A DNA stretch of 64,000 nucleotides from Serinicoccus sediminis (GTDB taxonomy: Bacteria > Actinomycetota > Actinomycetes > Actinomycetales > Dermatophilaceae), in the NCBI RefSeq assembly GCF_004153545.1, contig NZ_SDVA01000004.1, positions 124,001 to 188,000 of the forward strand, given 5' to 3'. The notes beneath the pieces were generated by a model. That model saw nothing but the letters and a program-made list of their open reading frames with translations, was not told the DNA's origin and did no database searches. Below, one piece after another: positions 1 through 8,409 of this stretch (positions are counted from its first letter, which is position 1; every line of letters starts with the position of its first letter). Made by a program: the position numbers and the translations under genes.

Positions 1-16
1 TGTGCCGGGGCGCGGG

Positions 17-1351
17 TCAGACCTGGCCCTCCTCCCGCCCCGAGCCGACCACGACGTCGACCTCGTTGCCCTCGGGGTCGGCCAGGGTCCACCCGGCAGG
101 GCCGCGGTCGCGCACGACGGAGCCTCCGGCCCGCAGCGCCGTCGACGTCCGGGCCTCGGCGTCGTCGTGGGCGACGACGGCCTCCAGATGGAGGCGGTTG
201 CGCTGCGCACGACGCGCCGTGTCCTCGCGGTCCAGGGGCTGGAAGAAGAGGACCGGTCCGAGCCGGCGTGGATCGACGAGGTCGGTGACGTCCTGCCGGG
301 GGTCGGGCTCGTAGCCCAGGACCGCCTGCCAGAAGGACCGGGTCGCCGGCACGTCGGCGGCGTCGATGCCGACCTGGACGAACCGCGCCCGCTCCGGGGT
401 AGCGGTGAGCCCCAGCGTCCGGGCCTCACGCTGGATCTGCTGGCACAGCGTGAGGTAGCGCTCGTCCATCTCCCAGCGGTCCTTGCCCGTGTCGAGCACC
501 ACGACCGCCTGGGGCCTCTCGTCATCGTGGTGTCGAGGCGTGCCGGTACCTCGCACGTCGACCAACAGCGGGAGACTCGCCCGGTCGGCGAGCTCGGCGG
601 ACACCCTCACGAGCTGGGCGGTCGCTACGGGAGTGGCGGTCGGGTAGACGGCGACGGCGGAGAAGACCAACCTCCAGTCGTCGGTGTCGGGCTCACCCCA
701 GCGGTCGGCATCCGTCGGCAGGGGGAGCACATCGACCTCGTTCCCCTCCCCGTCCGCGAGCGTCGCGTAGTAGCCGTGGTGGGCGACCTGGGCGCCTGCC
801 CGGGCCAGGTGGTCCACCGTCCCGGAGGCGACCGGCTGGGCGGCCACGGAGTCGAGGTGCAGCCTGTTCCGCAACGGCCGGGGGGAGTCCAACGGCTGGA
901 ACCGGAGCGGCAGGTGGCGACGCAGCGGGTCGACGAGACCGTGCCGGCCGTCCCGGTCGTAGCCGAGCGCAGACTGCCAGAAGGCCGACACGTCGTCCTC
1001 GTGTCCGGTGTCGACCACGAGCCCCACCTCCAGCAGGACCTCCGGCTGCGGCTCCAGGCCGAGGCGGCGGGCGGCGGTCGAGACCGCCGTGGCCAGGTCT
1101 GCACGTGCGGCGACCGACCCGTCGCCGTCGCGGAGCCGGATACGGACACCGGTGTCGCGTACGTCGACGTCGGGCAGGGCCGCTCCGGCACCGGTGCACA
1201 GGTCCAGCACGTCGCACGCCAGCGACCCTGGCTGCGCGTGGGAACCGGCGGAGAACCACGCGACGGCACCGTCGCCGAGGACGCTCCACTCCGCGGTGCC
1301 GGGATGGTCGGGGATGTCTGCGCCGGTCGTCGACGGTGAAGGGGGTGTCAT
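17..1351 (-). CDS. VOC-family protein with two glyoxalase-like domains
   Basis: About 444 residues. Two tandem glyoxalase/bleomycin-resistance-fold (VOC) units are visible in the second half: 'EVGLVVDTGHEDDVSAFW...ALGYDRDGR' near residue 110 and 'VQVGIDAADVPATRSFW...VLGYEPDP' near residue 305. Each is followed by an 'NRLHLDS/NRLHLEA' strand and an 'EGNEVDV' strand, typical of the Glyoxalase_6 type in actinobacteria. The N-terminal ~100 residues resemble a pterin-dehydratase-like fold seen in such fusions (inference). Enzymatic substrate unknown; the family includes lyases, dioxygenases and antibiotic-binding proteins. Start chosen at ATG 1351; a GTG three codons upstream (1360) is equally possible, as neither has a clear ribosome-binding site. 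It stands alone, with the next gene on the same strand ending 93 bp before its start. Confidence 0.8.
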   Translation of the reverse strand: MTPPSPSTTGADIPDHPGTAEWSVLGDGAVAWFSAGSHAQPGSLACDVLDLCTGAGAALPDVDVRDTGVRIRLRDGDGSVAARADLATAVSTAARRLGLEPQPEVLLEVGLVVDTGHEDDVSAFWQSALGYDRDGRHGLVDPLRRHLPLRFQPLDSPRPLRNRLHLDSVAAQPVASGTVDHLARAGAQVAHHGYYATLADGEGNEVDVLPLPTDADRWGEPDTDDWRLVFSAVAVYPTATPVATAQLVRVSAELADRASLPLLVDVRGTGTPRHHDDERPQAVVVLDTGKDRWEMDERYLTLCQQIQREARTLGLTATPERARFVQVGIDAADVPATRSFWQAVLGYEPDPRQDVTDLVDPRRLGPVLFFQPLDREDTARRAQRNRLHLEAVVAHDDAEARTSTALRAGGSVVRDRGPAGWTLADPEGNEVDVVVGSGREEGQV

Positions 1352-1444
1352 GGGACCCACGCTGTCACCGCACCCCCGACCGCGTCAGCAGTCCGGAGTT
1401 CTCATCGGACAGAGAGCGTCCGCGTCGTCGTCATGGCACCGACC

Positions 1445-2479
1445 TCAGGAGGCCATCTCGACGGGGGAGGCGGAGGACAGGCCCCAGGCGTCGGCGAGCA
1501 TTCGGTAGCTGCGGCGGCGCATCTGCGGGTCGAAGGTGTACGTCGTCACGATGAGCTCGTCCAGCTCGTGGGTGGCGGCGAAGGTCTCGAGCTGGTCGAC
1601 CACGGTGTGCGGGGTGCCGACCATCCGCACCGACTGGTGGGCGTTCGCCAGGGGCAGCAGCTCGGTCGGCACGACAGCGGCCAGGCTTTCCACCGGCGGG
1701 TCGAGCGGCGCCGGCTGACCGGAGCGGATGCGGATGGCCATGAGCTGTGCGGTGGTGAAGAGGTGGTCCGCCTCCTCCTGCGTGGGTGCCACCAACACGT
1801 TCACGCCTGCCATGGTGGTGGGCCGGTCGACCTCGGCGGTCGCGGCGTCGGCGCGGAACCGGTCCCGGTAGATCGTCAGCGCCTCCTTGAGCTGGTCCGG
1901 GGCGAAGTGCGACGCGAAGGAGAAGGGAAGTCCCAGCGCTGCTGCGACCTGCGCGCCCCCGGTCGAGGAGCCCAGCATCCACAGCGGCACCCGGGTCCCC
2001 TCACCCGGCAGGGCCCGGACGCGCGCGCCGGCGCGGGGCTCCCCGAGGTAGCCCTGCAGGTCCGCGACCTCGGACGCGAAGTCCGGGAGGTGCCCGCTGG
2101 ACCGGGACAGCGCAGCGGCCGTCATCGGGTCGGTCCCCGGCGCCCGCCCGAGACCGAGGTCGAAACGGTCCCCATGGATCGTGGCCAGGGTGCCGTAGTA
2201 CTCCGCGACCATGAGCGGCGAGTGGTTGGGCAGCATCACCCCACCCGAGCCGAGGCGGATGCGGTCGGTGGCCTGAGCCACGTGGCCGAGCAGCAGCGCG
2301 GTGGCGGAGGACATGAAGGCCTCCGACCCGTGGTGCTCGGCCATCCAGAACCGGCGGTAGCCGAGCTCGTCGACCTCCCGGGCCAGCGCGACCGACTCCT
2401 CGATGGCGGTGGCCGCCGTCATCCCCTGGGAACGGGGGACGAGGTCGAGCACGGACAGCGGGATGCGTGTGGTGGGCAT
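1445..2479 (-). CDS. LLM-class flavin-dependent oxidoreductase (luciferase-like)
   Basis: 344 residues, a normal length for bacterial luciferase-like TIM-barrel monooxygenases. It begins 'MPTTRIPLSVLDLVPRSQG' and continues with 'VDELGYRRFWMAEHHG', 'GSGGVMLPNHSPLMVAEYYG' and 'RFDLGLGRAPGTDP', the pattern of the MsnO8-type LLM subgroup. Members bind FMNH2 delivered by a partner reductase and oxidise small organic substrates; the substrate is not deducible here. The reading frame is open 48 codons further upstream, but that part is not protein-like and the family start matches ATG 2479. The gene is separated from the DUF222 gene upstream by a terminator hairpin (2659-2692), so it is probably transcribed on its own. 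Confidence 0.88.
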   Translation of the reverse strand: MPTTRIPLSVLDLVPRSQGMTAATAIEESVALAREVDELGYRRFWMAEHHGSEAFMSSATALLLGHVAQATDRIRLGSGGVMLPNHSPLMVAEYYGTLATIHGDRFDLGLGRAPGTDPMTAAALSRSSGHLPDFASEVADLQGYLGEPRAGARVRALPGEGTRVPLWMLGSSTGGAQVAAALGLPFSFASHFAPDQLKEALTIYRDRFRADAATAEVDRPTTMAGVNVLVAPTQEEADHLFTTAQLMAIRIRSGQPAPLDPPVESLAAVVPTELLPLANAHQSVRMVGTPHTVVDQLETFAATHELDELIVTTYTFDPQMRRRSYRMLADAWGLSSASPVEMAS

Positions 2480-2658
2480 GTGACCTGAACGCCGAACGGA
2501 CGGCGGGTATGCCTCTACGCCCGCGTCAGCACCTCTCTGCGTCGAGGATGCGCCGTGCCATGAGGCCGCCCCCACCCGATCCCACTGGCCAGCGTCACCG
2601 GGGCCACCCTCACCTGACCCCACCAGGTCGACCCGGCCCCGGGCCCTCAGGAAAGAAG

Positions 2659-2692
2659 CGCTGCCCTCGCAGGCTCCGGTCCCAGGGCAGCG
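2659..2692 (-). terminator. Rho-independent terminator of the DUF222-HNH gene
   Basis: Perfect 9-bp inverted repeat CGCTGCCCT (2659-2667) / AGGGCAGCG (2684-2692) with a 16-base loop. Read on the minus strand it is followed by a pyrimidine run CTTCTTTCC, placing it 43 bp after the stop of the gene ending at 2735. Confidence 0.7.
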
Positions 2693-2734
2693 GTCCGGGC
2701 CGACCCCGTCAGGGCCGGCTCCGGAGCGGGGGCC

Positions 2735-4144
2735 CTAGACGTGCCAGGTCACGGTGCCCCCGTCGACCGAGGCGCTCAGGTCGTGCTGGTGCACGACGGT
2801 GTGGTGCCGCCCGCAGAGCAGCGCCATCCGGCTGACATCGGTCTCGCCACCGCGGCTCCACCAGTCCACGTGGTGGCTGTCGCACCACTGGGGGAGGGCG
2901 CTGCACCCGGGATAGCTGCACCCCTTGTCCCGAGCAACGAGCGCGAGCCACTGCGACGGTGTGGCGTAGCGGGCCTTGTGCCCCAGCGCGAGCGGCTCAC
3001 CGTCGGCTGCCATCCACACAGGGGTGAGCTCGGCCGAGCACGCCATCTCCGAGGCCTGCCGCGGTGGCACGTATCCGCCGTCCGCGGTCGTGGCGGGTCC
3101 GGACGGCAGGCCTCGCTCGGGGTCGAAGGGGATGGTGAGGATGACAGTGGCTCGGGCGGTCGACGGAGGCGCGCCGGGGCGGCTGATGCCCCGGTTGATG
3201 ACGCTCGTCAGCGCGTCGAAGCGACGCTGCGTGGCGGTCCGGGGGTCAGGTTCCTGTGTGGTCTCGTCTGGAGCCGGCGCCGCCAGCTGGGAGGTGAGCA
3301 CGCCGTTGATGGTGGCTGCCGCTCCGTCGGGTGCGTCGATGGTGAAGCGCGTGAGCCCCGGCGCGATCCGCCGTGATGTGACGCCGCGCAGGGCGATCGC
3401 CGCCCGTTCGCGCTCACCCGGCGCCTTCTCGTGCAGCAGGTCCTCGATGAGCCGGTGGCAGACGGTGGAGAGGTCCTTGTCGGAGACGTCCGTGCGCCCC
3501 GCAGCGGCCGTGGCGATGCGGGTGTAGGACTCCTGCTGGTCCGGGTCCAGCGATTCCTGGAGCCGCGTCATCGTCCGTGCCACGGTCGCCGCGCGGTGCA
3601 GCGGCACGTCACCGCTCGCGACCGCCTCGCCGATCTGCGCTCCCGCTGGGGCGTCGGACGCCGCGACCACGGCCGTGACCTGGCTCGCGTCCTGGGTGCT
3701 CAGCCAGGGGCACCGCACGCGCAGCCAGTCCAGCAGCGTCATCCCCGACTCCCGGTGCAGACCTCTGGCTGCCGCCTGCTGGGCCAGCCGGAAGCCGATC
3801 GCCCCCAGCTGCGTCTGCAGCCTCCCCACCGCCTCTATCGCCGCCGTCAGCCCCTCGTCCTGCACCATGACGACGTCGCCCGCTCCCAGAGCCGCACGCC
3901 CCAGCGAGAGCGAGGCGCCGTCGAGGCCAGCCGCCAGCTCCTCCTCCGGCAGGCCCGCACCGTCGTGCCCGTGCATCTCACCCAGCGCCACGCATACCTC
4001 GGCCATCAGCGCCTGGTAGTCCGCCGCACCCATCGCGTCCAGCTCGTCCAGTGCCTCGCCCCACCCCTCGTCCACCACGAAGGACGCGCCCTCGGCAAGC
4101 GACGCCCCCGCGCCGCCCCGCTCGCCCCCCGAGAAGTACTCCAT
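2735..4144 (-). CDS. DUF222 domain protein with C-terminal HNH endonuclease (13E12-type)
   Basis: 469 residues. The long alpha-helical N-terminal and central part (roughly residues 60-330) is the DUF222 domain common in multiple copies in actinobacterial genomes. The C-terminus carries an HNH nuclease: 'ARDKGCSYPGCSALPQWCDSHHV' with two Cys pairs, then 'WWSRGGETDVSRMALLCGRHHTVVH'. The HNH histidines, the central Asp/Asn equivalent and the zinc cysteines look intact, so it is predicted to be catalytically able. Its role is not established in the family; copies of the related '13E12' repeat behave as dispersed selfish or repeated elements in mycobacteria. ATG 4144 is the first in-frame start. 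The gene is divergent from the histidine kinase at 4246. Confidence 0.88.
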   Translation of the reverse strand: MEYFSGGERGGAGASLAEGASFVVDEGWGEALDELDAMGAADYQALMAEVCVALGEMHGHDGAGLPEEELAAGLDGASLSLGRAALGAGDVVMVQDEGLTAAIEAVGRLQTQLGAIGFRLAQQAAARGLHRESGMTLLDWLRVRCPWLSTQDASQVTAVVAASDAPAGAQIGEAVASGDVPLHRAATVARTMTRLQESLDPDQQESYTRIATAAAGRTDVSDKDLSTVCHRLIEDLLHEKAPGERERAAIALRGVTSRRIAPGLTRFTIDAPDGAAATINGVLTSQLAAPAPDETTQEPDPRTATQRRFDALTSVINRGISRPGAPPSTARATVILTIPFDPERGLPSGPATTADGGYVPPRQASEMACSAELTPVWMAADGEPLALGHKARYATPSQWLALVARDKGCSYPGCSALPQWCDSHHVDWWSRGGETDVSRMALLCGRHHTVVHQHDLSASVDGGTVTWHV

Positions 4145-4245
4145 ACCCCCACTGAAGCACCCCCCACCGACAGACCCGCTGACCTGCGCCGACGCCCATG
4201 ACAGACGTCACGCGCCCGCGCGCGCCGCAGTGGCAGGCTGGTGGC

Positions 4246-5337
4246 ATGACATCAGAGCAGCCGAGCGCCGACCCGTGGGCCAGGTGGGGCTGGCTCTTCG
4301 GCGGCATTTGGCTGTTCTTCTTCGCCTTCCCGCTCACCCACATCTGGACCACCGAGGCATCGACCCTGTGGCGGGTGCTCGCGACCGGGCTGGTGGTGGC
4401 CTTCATGGCGGCCTACCTGGTCACCGTGCGCCAGGCGACCCGTCTCGTCGCCGCCGGGAGGTACTCCAGCGCCGCCCGCGGTGGGCTCGAAGGGCTGGCC
4501 GCCATGGTGGTCATCGCCGTCGTGCTGGCGGTGCAGATCGGCCCGTACTCGATGACCGCCTTCCCGTTCATCGTGGCGGTGCCGGTGTTCTTCCTGCCCT
4601 GGCGCGGGGTGTGGATCACGTCGCTGTCCCTCTTCGCGGTCGGGGTGGTCGCCAGCACCCTCGCCTGGGGCGCGCGTCCGTCCGCGATGCTCTGGGCCAT
4701 CGCGCTCCTCGTCCTCAGCACGAGCGTGCTGTCCCGCCACCTCGAGGAGCGCCAGGAGTCGACGCGCGAGGTCGAGGGGCAGCTCGCGCTCACCGAGGAG
4801 CGCGAGCGCGTCGCTCGGGACGTGCACGACGTGCTGGGGCACTCGCTCACCGTGGTGACCATCAAGACCGAGCTCGCGCAGCGCCTCATCGACGTCGACC
4901 CCGCTGCGGCGAAGCGTGAGCTCGCCGACGTGCAGGACCTCTCCCGACAGGCGCTCGCCGAGATCCGCGCCACCGTGGGTGGGCTCAGGGTGGCGCGGCT
5001 GGCCGACGAGCTCGAGGCGGCGCACGTCGCCCTGGCGGGGGCGGGGATCGAGGCCGAGGTATGCGGTGCGGTCACCGACGTCGACCCTCGTCACCGCATC
5101 ACCCTGGCCTGGGTGCTGCGGGAGGCGGTGACCAACGTGGTGCGGCACAGCGGCGCACGCAGGTGCACGGTCGAGTTCGGCGACGCCTGGCTGCGGGTGA
5201 GTGACGACGGGGTGGGCGGCGTGGTCGAGGGCAACGGCCTGTGTGGCGCGCGCGAGCGGGTGCGCGAGACGGGTGGACAGCTGGCCGTCGGCCCGGGCGG
5301 GCACGGCGCCGGCACGGTGCTGGAGGTGCGGTGGTGA
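4246..5337 (+). CDS. Sensor histidine kinase, DesK/NarL class
   Basis: 363 residues. The N-terminal half has about five hydrophobic segments (residues ~14-165). A HisKA_3 dimerisation/phosphoacceptor helix follows, with 'ERVARDVHDVLGHS' and His194 as the predicted phosphorylated residue. The C-terminal HATPase has N-box 'REAVTNVVRHSGA' and G-box 'DDGVGG...GNGLCGARERV'. Membrane-bound sensor of unknown stimulus that should phosphorylate the adjacent regulator. ATG 4246 was chosen over an upstream in-frame ATG at 4198 because the region between is not protein-like. It overlaps the response regulator by four bases (GTGA), indicating translational coupling. The DesK relationship (membrane fluidity sensing) rests only on topology. 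Confidence 0.92.
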   Translation: MTSEQPSADPWARWGWLFGGIWLFFFAFPLTHIWTTEASTLWRVLATGLVVAFMAAYLVTVRQATRLVAAGRYSSAARGGLEGLAAMVVIAVVLAVQIGPYSMTAFPFIVAVPVFFLPWRGVWITSLSLFAVGVVASTLAWGARPSAMLWAIALLVLSTSVLSRHLEERQESTREVEGQLALTEERERVARDVHDVLGHSLTVVTIKTELAQRLIDVDPAAAKRELADVQDLSRQALAEIRATVGGLRVARLADELEAAHVALAGAGIEAEVCGAVTDVDPRHRITLAWVLREAVTNVVRHSGARRCTVEFGDAWLRVSDDGVGGVVEGNGLCGARERVRETGGQLAVGPGGHGAGTVLEVRW

Positions 5338-5939
5338 TCCGGTTGCTGCTGGCCGACGACCAGGCCCTGGTGCGTGGCGCCCTGGCCGCGCTCCTCGACC
5401 TGGAGCGCGACATGCAGGTCGTCGCGCAGGTGGGCCGCGGTGACGAGGTGCTTCAGGCGGTTCGCACCGCCGCACCTGATGTGTGCCTGCTCGACATCGA
5501 GATGCCGGGGAACGACGGCATCGGCGTCCTCGAGCAGCTGCGCGCCGAGGGTATGCCGACCCGTTGCCTCATGGTGACGACGTTCGGCCGGCCGGGTTAC
5601 CTGAGGCGGGCGATGGACGCCGGCGCGAGAGGGTTCGTCGTCAAGGACACACCGGCATCAGAGCTGGCCGAGGCGGTGCGCCGGGTGCACGCCGGCGTGC
5701 GGGTGGTCGACCCCGCGCTGGCCACCGAGTCGCTGCTGGGCGGCCCGAACCCGCTCACCGACCGTGAGCGGGAGGCCCTGCGCGCGGCCCTCGACGGCTC
5801 ACCCATCCAGGTCATCGCCGGCCGGCTCTTCCTCTCGCCGGGGACCGTGCGGAACTATCTGTCCTCGGCGATCGGCAAGACGGGCACGACGACCAGGGTG
5901 GAGGCGGCCAAGTTCGCCGAGGACCGCGGCTGGCTCTGA
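5334..5939 (+). CDS. LuxR/NarL-family response regulator
   Basis: 201 residues, starting with a GTG that overlaps the stop of the kinase gene. The receiver domain begins 'VIRLLLADDQ', has the phospho-acceptor Asp in 'VCLLDIEMPGNDG' (about residue 53) and the conserved Lys in 'FVVKDTPASE'. The C-terminal helix-turn-helix 'LTDREREALRAALDG...SPGTVRNYLSSAIGKTG' is the LuxR type. It is predicted to bind DNA once phosphorylated by the partner kinase. Target genes are not visible; DesR-like regulators often control a neighbouring transporter or desaturase, and none is present. It converges on the exported-protein gene 14 bases downstream. Confidence 0.93.
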   Translation: MIRLLLADDQALVRGALAALLDLERDMQVVAQVGRGDEVLQAVRTAAPDVCLLDIEMPGNDGIGVLEQLRAEGMPTRCLMVTTFGRPGYLRRAMDAGARGFVVKDTPASELAEAVRRVHAGVRVVDPALATESLLGGPNPLTDREREALRAALDGSPIQVIAGRLFLSPGTVRNYLSSAIGKTGTTTRVEAAKFAEDRGWL

Positions 5940-5952
5940 GGCCGTTCGGGTG

Positions 5953-6891
5953 TCAGCCGTCGTTGCTGTAGAGCCGGTTCCTCGAGGTCAGGACCTCGAG
6001 GGGAGTGGCCGGTCCGTCGATGGTGACGCTGCTGGGGATGGTGCTCCACTCACCGCCGTCGACACTGACCTCGCCGCCGTACTCGACGGAGATGTAGGGG
6101 CTGACCTCCGCGGCAGCGGCGTATTCGTGGGTGATGTCACCATTGGGGTAGGGGCCGCCAAGGCTGGTCGTCGGGCCGAGCACGGCGCCGTCCCCGGTGA
6201 CATAGGTGGCCCCGATGAGGGTCGGCCTGATGCGCACCTCGTGGCCGATGAGCGTCGTGACGTCGACCTCCTGCGGCTCGAACCCGCCCTCAGGCCAGGC
6301 CAGCTCGAAGTAGACCGGCAAATTGACCAGTGTGCGGTTGCCCGGCGGCTCCATCACCGTCTGCGGCAGCGCGAACTGGGTGCGGTGGAACTGCTCGATG
6401 ATCATGGCCTCAGTGAGTTCTTCGTCGGCTTGTTCCCCAGAACGCGGCGGGACTGAGTCTGTGAAGCACGTTTGCCCGTCGCGCTCCCACGAGGTCTGGG
6501 GACCCTCGGCCGAAACGACGCGCCTGTAAATGATCGACATAGCGAGGGAGGGCTCCGGTTGACTTAGGCACGCGTCGATAGCCGCTTGGCAGATGTCCAG
6601 GCGCGGTTCATCGACTGAGTTTGGTGGCATGCAATCGATAACCGCGCGGTACTCGTACCAGGACCGCGGAGAATCAGCGCTGCTTCCGGGCGGCCAGTAG
6701 TTGGCTTTCGCCCTAGTTTCGGCGACCGTCAAGCCGACCTCAGTCCCGCCGCCGTCGCGAATCTTCTTCTTGAACCCGCCCGGTGGTGGGTCCGTGCCGG
6801 GTGGCTCTGCTAGTAGGGTCGGGCCGGGGGTAGACAAAACTATTGACAGAAGAGAAGTACCAATGATGCTGAGTCTTGAGTGGTTTCCCAC
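5953..6891 (-). CDS. Secreted protein of unknown function
   Basis: 312 residues with a GTG start two bases after the stop of the lipoprotein gene, so the two are co-transcribed. A plausible signal peptide is 'MGNHSRLSIIGTSLLSIVLS' followed by a Pro/Gly-rich stretch. The mature part has no motif I recognise; it contains several Cys ('IDCMPPN', 'DICQAAIDACLSQ', 'GQTCFTD') that could form disulfides and a beta-rich C-terminus. Base composition is a little less GC-rich than its neighbours. DUF6318-type lipoproteins in related actinobacteria are often paired with such a protein (from memory, not checked). Confidence 0.7.
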   Translation of the reverse strand: MGNHSRLSIIGTSLLSIVLSTPGPTLLAEPPGTDPPPGGFKKKIRDGGGTEVGLTVAETRAKANYWPPGSSADSPRSWYEYRAVIDCMPPNSVDEPRLDICQAAIDACLSQPEPSLAMSIIYRRVVSAEGPQTSWERDGQTCFTDSVPPRSGEQADEELTEAMIIEQFHRTQFALPQTVMEPPGNRTLVNLPVYFELAWPEGGFEPQEVDVTTLIGHEVRIRPTLIGATYVTGDGAVLGPTTSLGGPYPNGDITHEYAAAAEVSPYISVEYGGEVSVDGGEWSTIPSSVTIDGPATPLEVLTSRNRLYSNDG

Positions 6892-6893
6892 AA

Positions 6894-7454
6894 CTACTCC
6901 ACTAACGTAATTTCATCAACGATCCAATTCGATTGGCGGGGAGTCAGTCGAACGACGATATCCGCATTCCCGGCGCCGGGTCCTGACAGCTGCTCGATCT
7001 CGAGTTCTACCCGTGCTCCATCACTTGAGAGGAGGCCTCTCGCATCCTTCGCGATGACATAATCGCCGGTGGTCTGATACTGACTGGCCTCCTCAATGAG
7101 GCCGGAACACGAGTCGCACTCTGAGCCGCTGAGTTCCTCTGCCGGCCCGGTTTCGCCTGTCCTGTAGGCCCAATTCAGAACATCGATGTAGTGCTGGGCA
7201 AACGCCTCCGCCCCCTCCTCGGTCTGCTCCCGAGCCTCAGCCGGCATCTCCGGAGGCCCCTCGGCCGCGGGATCCTCCGTCGGCTCCTCCGTCGCCGTCT
7301 CAGCGGGCGCAGACGTCACAGCCACGTCGTCCGGCTCCTGGGTGGCCGTCGTCAACGCCTCCTCGGGCGTCGGCATGGGGGAGGGCTCACTCTCCTGCGT
7401 GCAGGCGGTGAGCAGTGCGAGACCAGCTACGACGGCGATGGCGGTGCGTCTCAC
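6894..7454 (-). CDS. DUF6318-type lipoprotein
   Basis: 186 residues, GTG start. The N-terminus 'MRRTAIAVVAGLALLTAC' is a lipoprotein signal with Cys18 in a good lipobox (LTAC). A Thr/Glu/Pro/Ala-rich linker (residues ~20-85) should hold the globular domain away from the membrane. That domain begins 'AFAQHYIDVLNWAYRTGE' and contains a Cys pair 'SECDSCSGLIEEASQY', the signature of DUF6318, a SnoaL/NTF2-like extracytoplasmic domain of unknown function in actinobacteria. It is first gene of a two-gene unit with the secreted protein downstream. Confidence 0.82.
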   Translation of the reverse strand: MRRTAIAVVAGLALLTACTQESEPSPMPTPEEALTTATQEPDDVAVTSAPAETATEEPTEDPAAEGPPEMPAEAREQTEEGAEAFAQHYIDVLNWAYRTGETGPAEELSGSECDSCSGLIEEASQYQTTGDYVIAKDARGLLSSDGARVELEIEQLSGPGAGNADIVVRLTPRQSNWIVDEITLVE

Positions 7455-7687
7455 GGCATACCCCTTCTGGATCCTGCAGCCGCGACTCCCCAGCGACCGT
7501 GGTCTGGCCCCAGTCTGCCCCAGCTCGGACCTCCAGAACCGTTGTCCACAGTAGAGACTCCCGCTTGGTCTGACCAGACCTCGGCGCCCCCGATTCGTCG
7601 AGATCCGCGTCGTTCAGGGCTTCGCGCCGACCGGCGCCAACCGCGACACGCGGGACCCTTGCATCTGGTAGCCGACTGACCTACGCT
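7455..7687. other. Intergenic region between lipoprotein and nrdR
   Basis: Non-coding stretch between divergent genes. The only order I see is a short perfect palindrome TGGTC-T-GACCA near 7566-7576, roughly 115 bp upstream of the lipoprotein start. An 80-codon minus-strand frame here (7451-7693) has Arg/Gly-rich, non-protein-like composition and I do not call it. Confidence 0.5.
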
Positions 7688-7736
7688 CCCCATATCTAGT
7701 AGTTACAGGCCTGTGGTTCGTCCACATCTTGTGCAC
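7688..7736 (+). promoter_or_regulatory. Two NrdR-box-like operators upstream of nrdR-nrdJ
   Basis: Two similar sites, CCATATCTAGTAG (7690-7702) and CCACATCTTGTGC (7722-7734), align base for base around a shared ATCT core. The cores are 32 bp apart, three helical turns. NrdR boxes of actinobacteria are degenerate 16-mers of the acAc-ATATcTaGTgt kind, usually paired with 31-32 bp spacing in ribonucleotide-reductase promoters. They lie 115-165 bp ahead of the nrdR start and would give NrdR auto- and nrdJ-repression. Confidence 0.68.
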
Positions 7737-7851
7737 AACCGGGTAGCGTGTATGCACACGTCATCCACACACAGTCCCCAGATCCACCCACAGAACGCCC
7801 GTCACAGGGGGCGTTCGCGCCGCGCTGCCGCGAGACCGAAGGAGGCGAGTC

Positions 7852-8331
7852 ATGCACTGCCCGTTCTGCCGTCATACCGACTCCAAGGTCGTCGACAGCC
7901 GCGTCCAGGAGGAGGGGACCGTCATCCGCCGGCGTCGCCAGTGCCCCGAGTGCGGGCGCCGCTTCGGCACCGTCGAGACCGCGACGCTCTCGGTCATCAA
8001 GCGCTCCGGCGCGACCGAGCCGTTCAGCCGCGACAAGGTCATCTCCGGCGCGCGGAAGGCCTGCCAGGGTCGCCCCGTCTCCGACGCCCAGCTGCAGCTC
8101 CTCGCGCAGCAGGTGGAGGAGTCGATCCGCTCGCTCGGTCAGGCCGAGGTGGACGCGCACGAGGTGGGCCTGGCCATCCTCGAGCCGCTCAAGGCGCTCG
8201 ACGAGGTCGCCTACCTGCGGTTCGCGTCCGTCTACCAGGCGTTCGACAACCTCGACGACTTCGAGTCGGCCATCACGCTGCTGCGCTCCGAGCGCGACGT
8301 GGCGGCCGCCTCACCAGGGCAGACGCCCTAG
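7852..8331 (+). CDS. nrdR: Transcriptional repressor NrdR
   Basis: 159 residues, the family's usual length. An N-terminal zinc ribbon (Cys3, Cys6, and Cys31/Cys34 in '[10 protein letters not shown]') is followed by an ATP-cone domain from about residue 47 ('[20 protein letters not shown]') to residue 140. NrdR senses ATP/dATP through the cone and represses ribonucleotide reductase genes. ATG 7852 follows a GGAGGCG ribosome-binding site. nrdJ follows after 78 bp on the same strand, as in other actinobacteria. Confidence 0.98.
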   Translation: MHCPFCRHTDSKVVDSRVQEEGTVIRRRRQCPECGRRFGTVETATLSVIKRSGATEPFSRDKVISGARKACQGRPVSDAQLQLLAQQVEESIRSLGQAEVDAHEVGLAILEPLKALDEVAYLRFASVYQAFDNLDDFESAITLLRSERDVAAASPGQTP

Positions 8332-8409
8332 ACACGGGTATGTCAGTACCCACCGCTTGACTCATATCAGCAACTCCGAGCACGACACCACACACAGGGA
8401 GAGCTAGTC

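Noticed and set aside
7451-7693. Small 80-codon minus-strand frame upstream of the lipoprotein gene.
   Set aside because: Gly/Arg/Ser-rich composition, no ribosome-binding site, and it spans the likely promoter region.
7688-8409. Cobalamin riboswitch ahead of nrdR or nrdJ.
   Set aside because: I looked for a B12-box-like conserved stretch and extended stems and saw none; NrdR-box-like sites were found instead.
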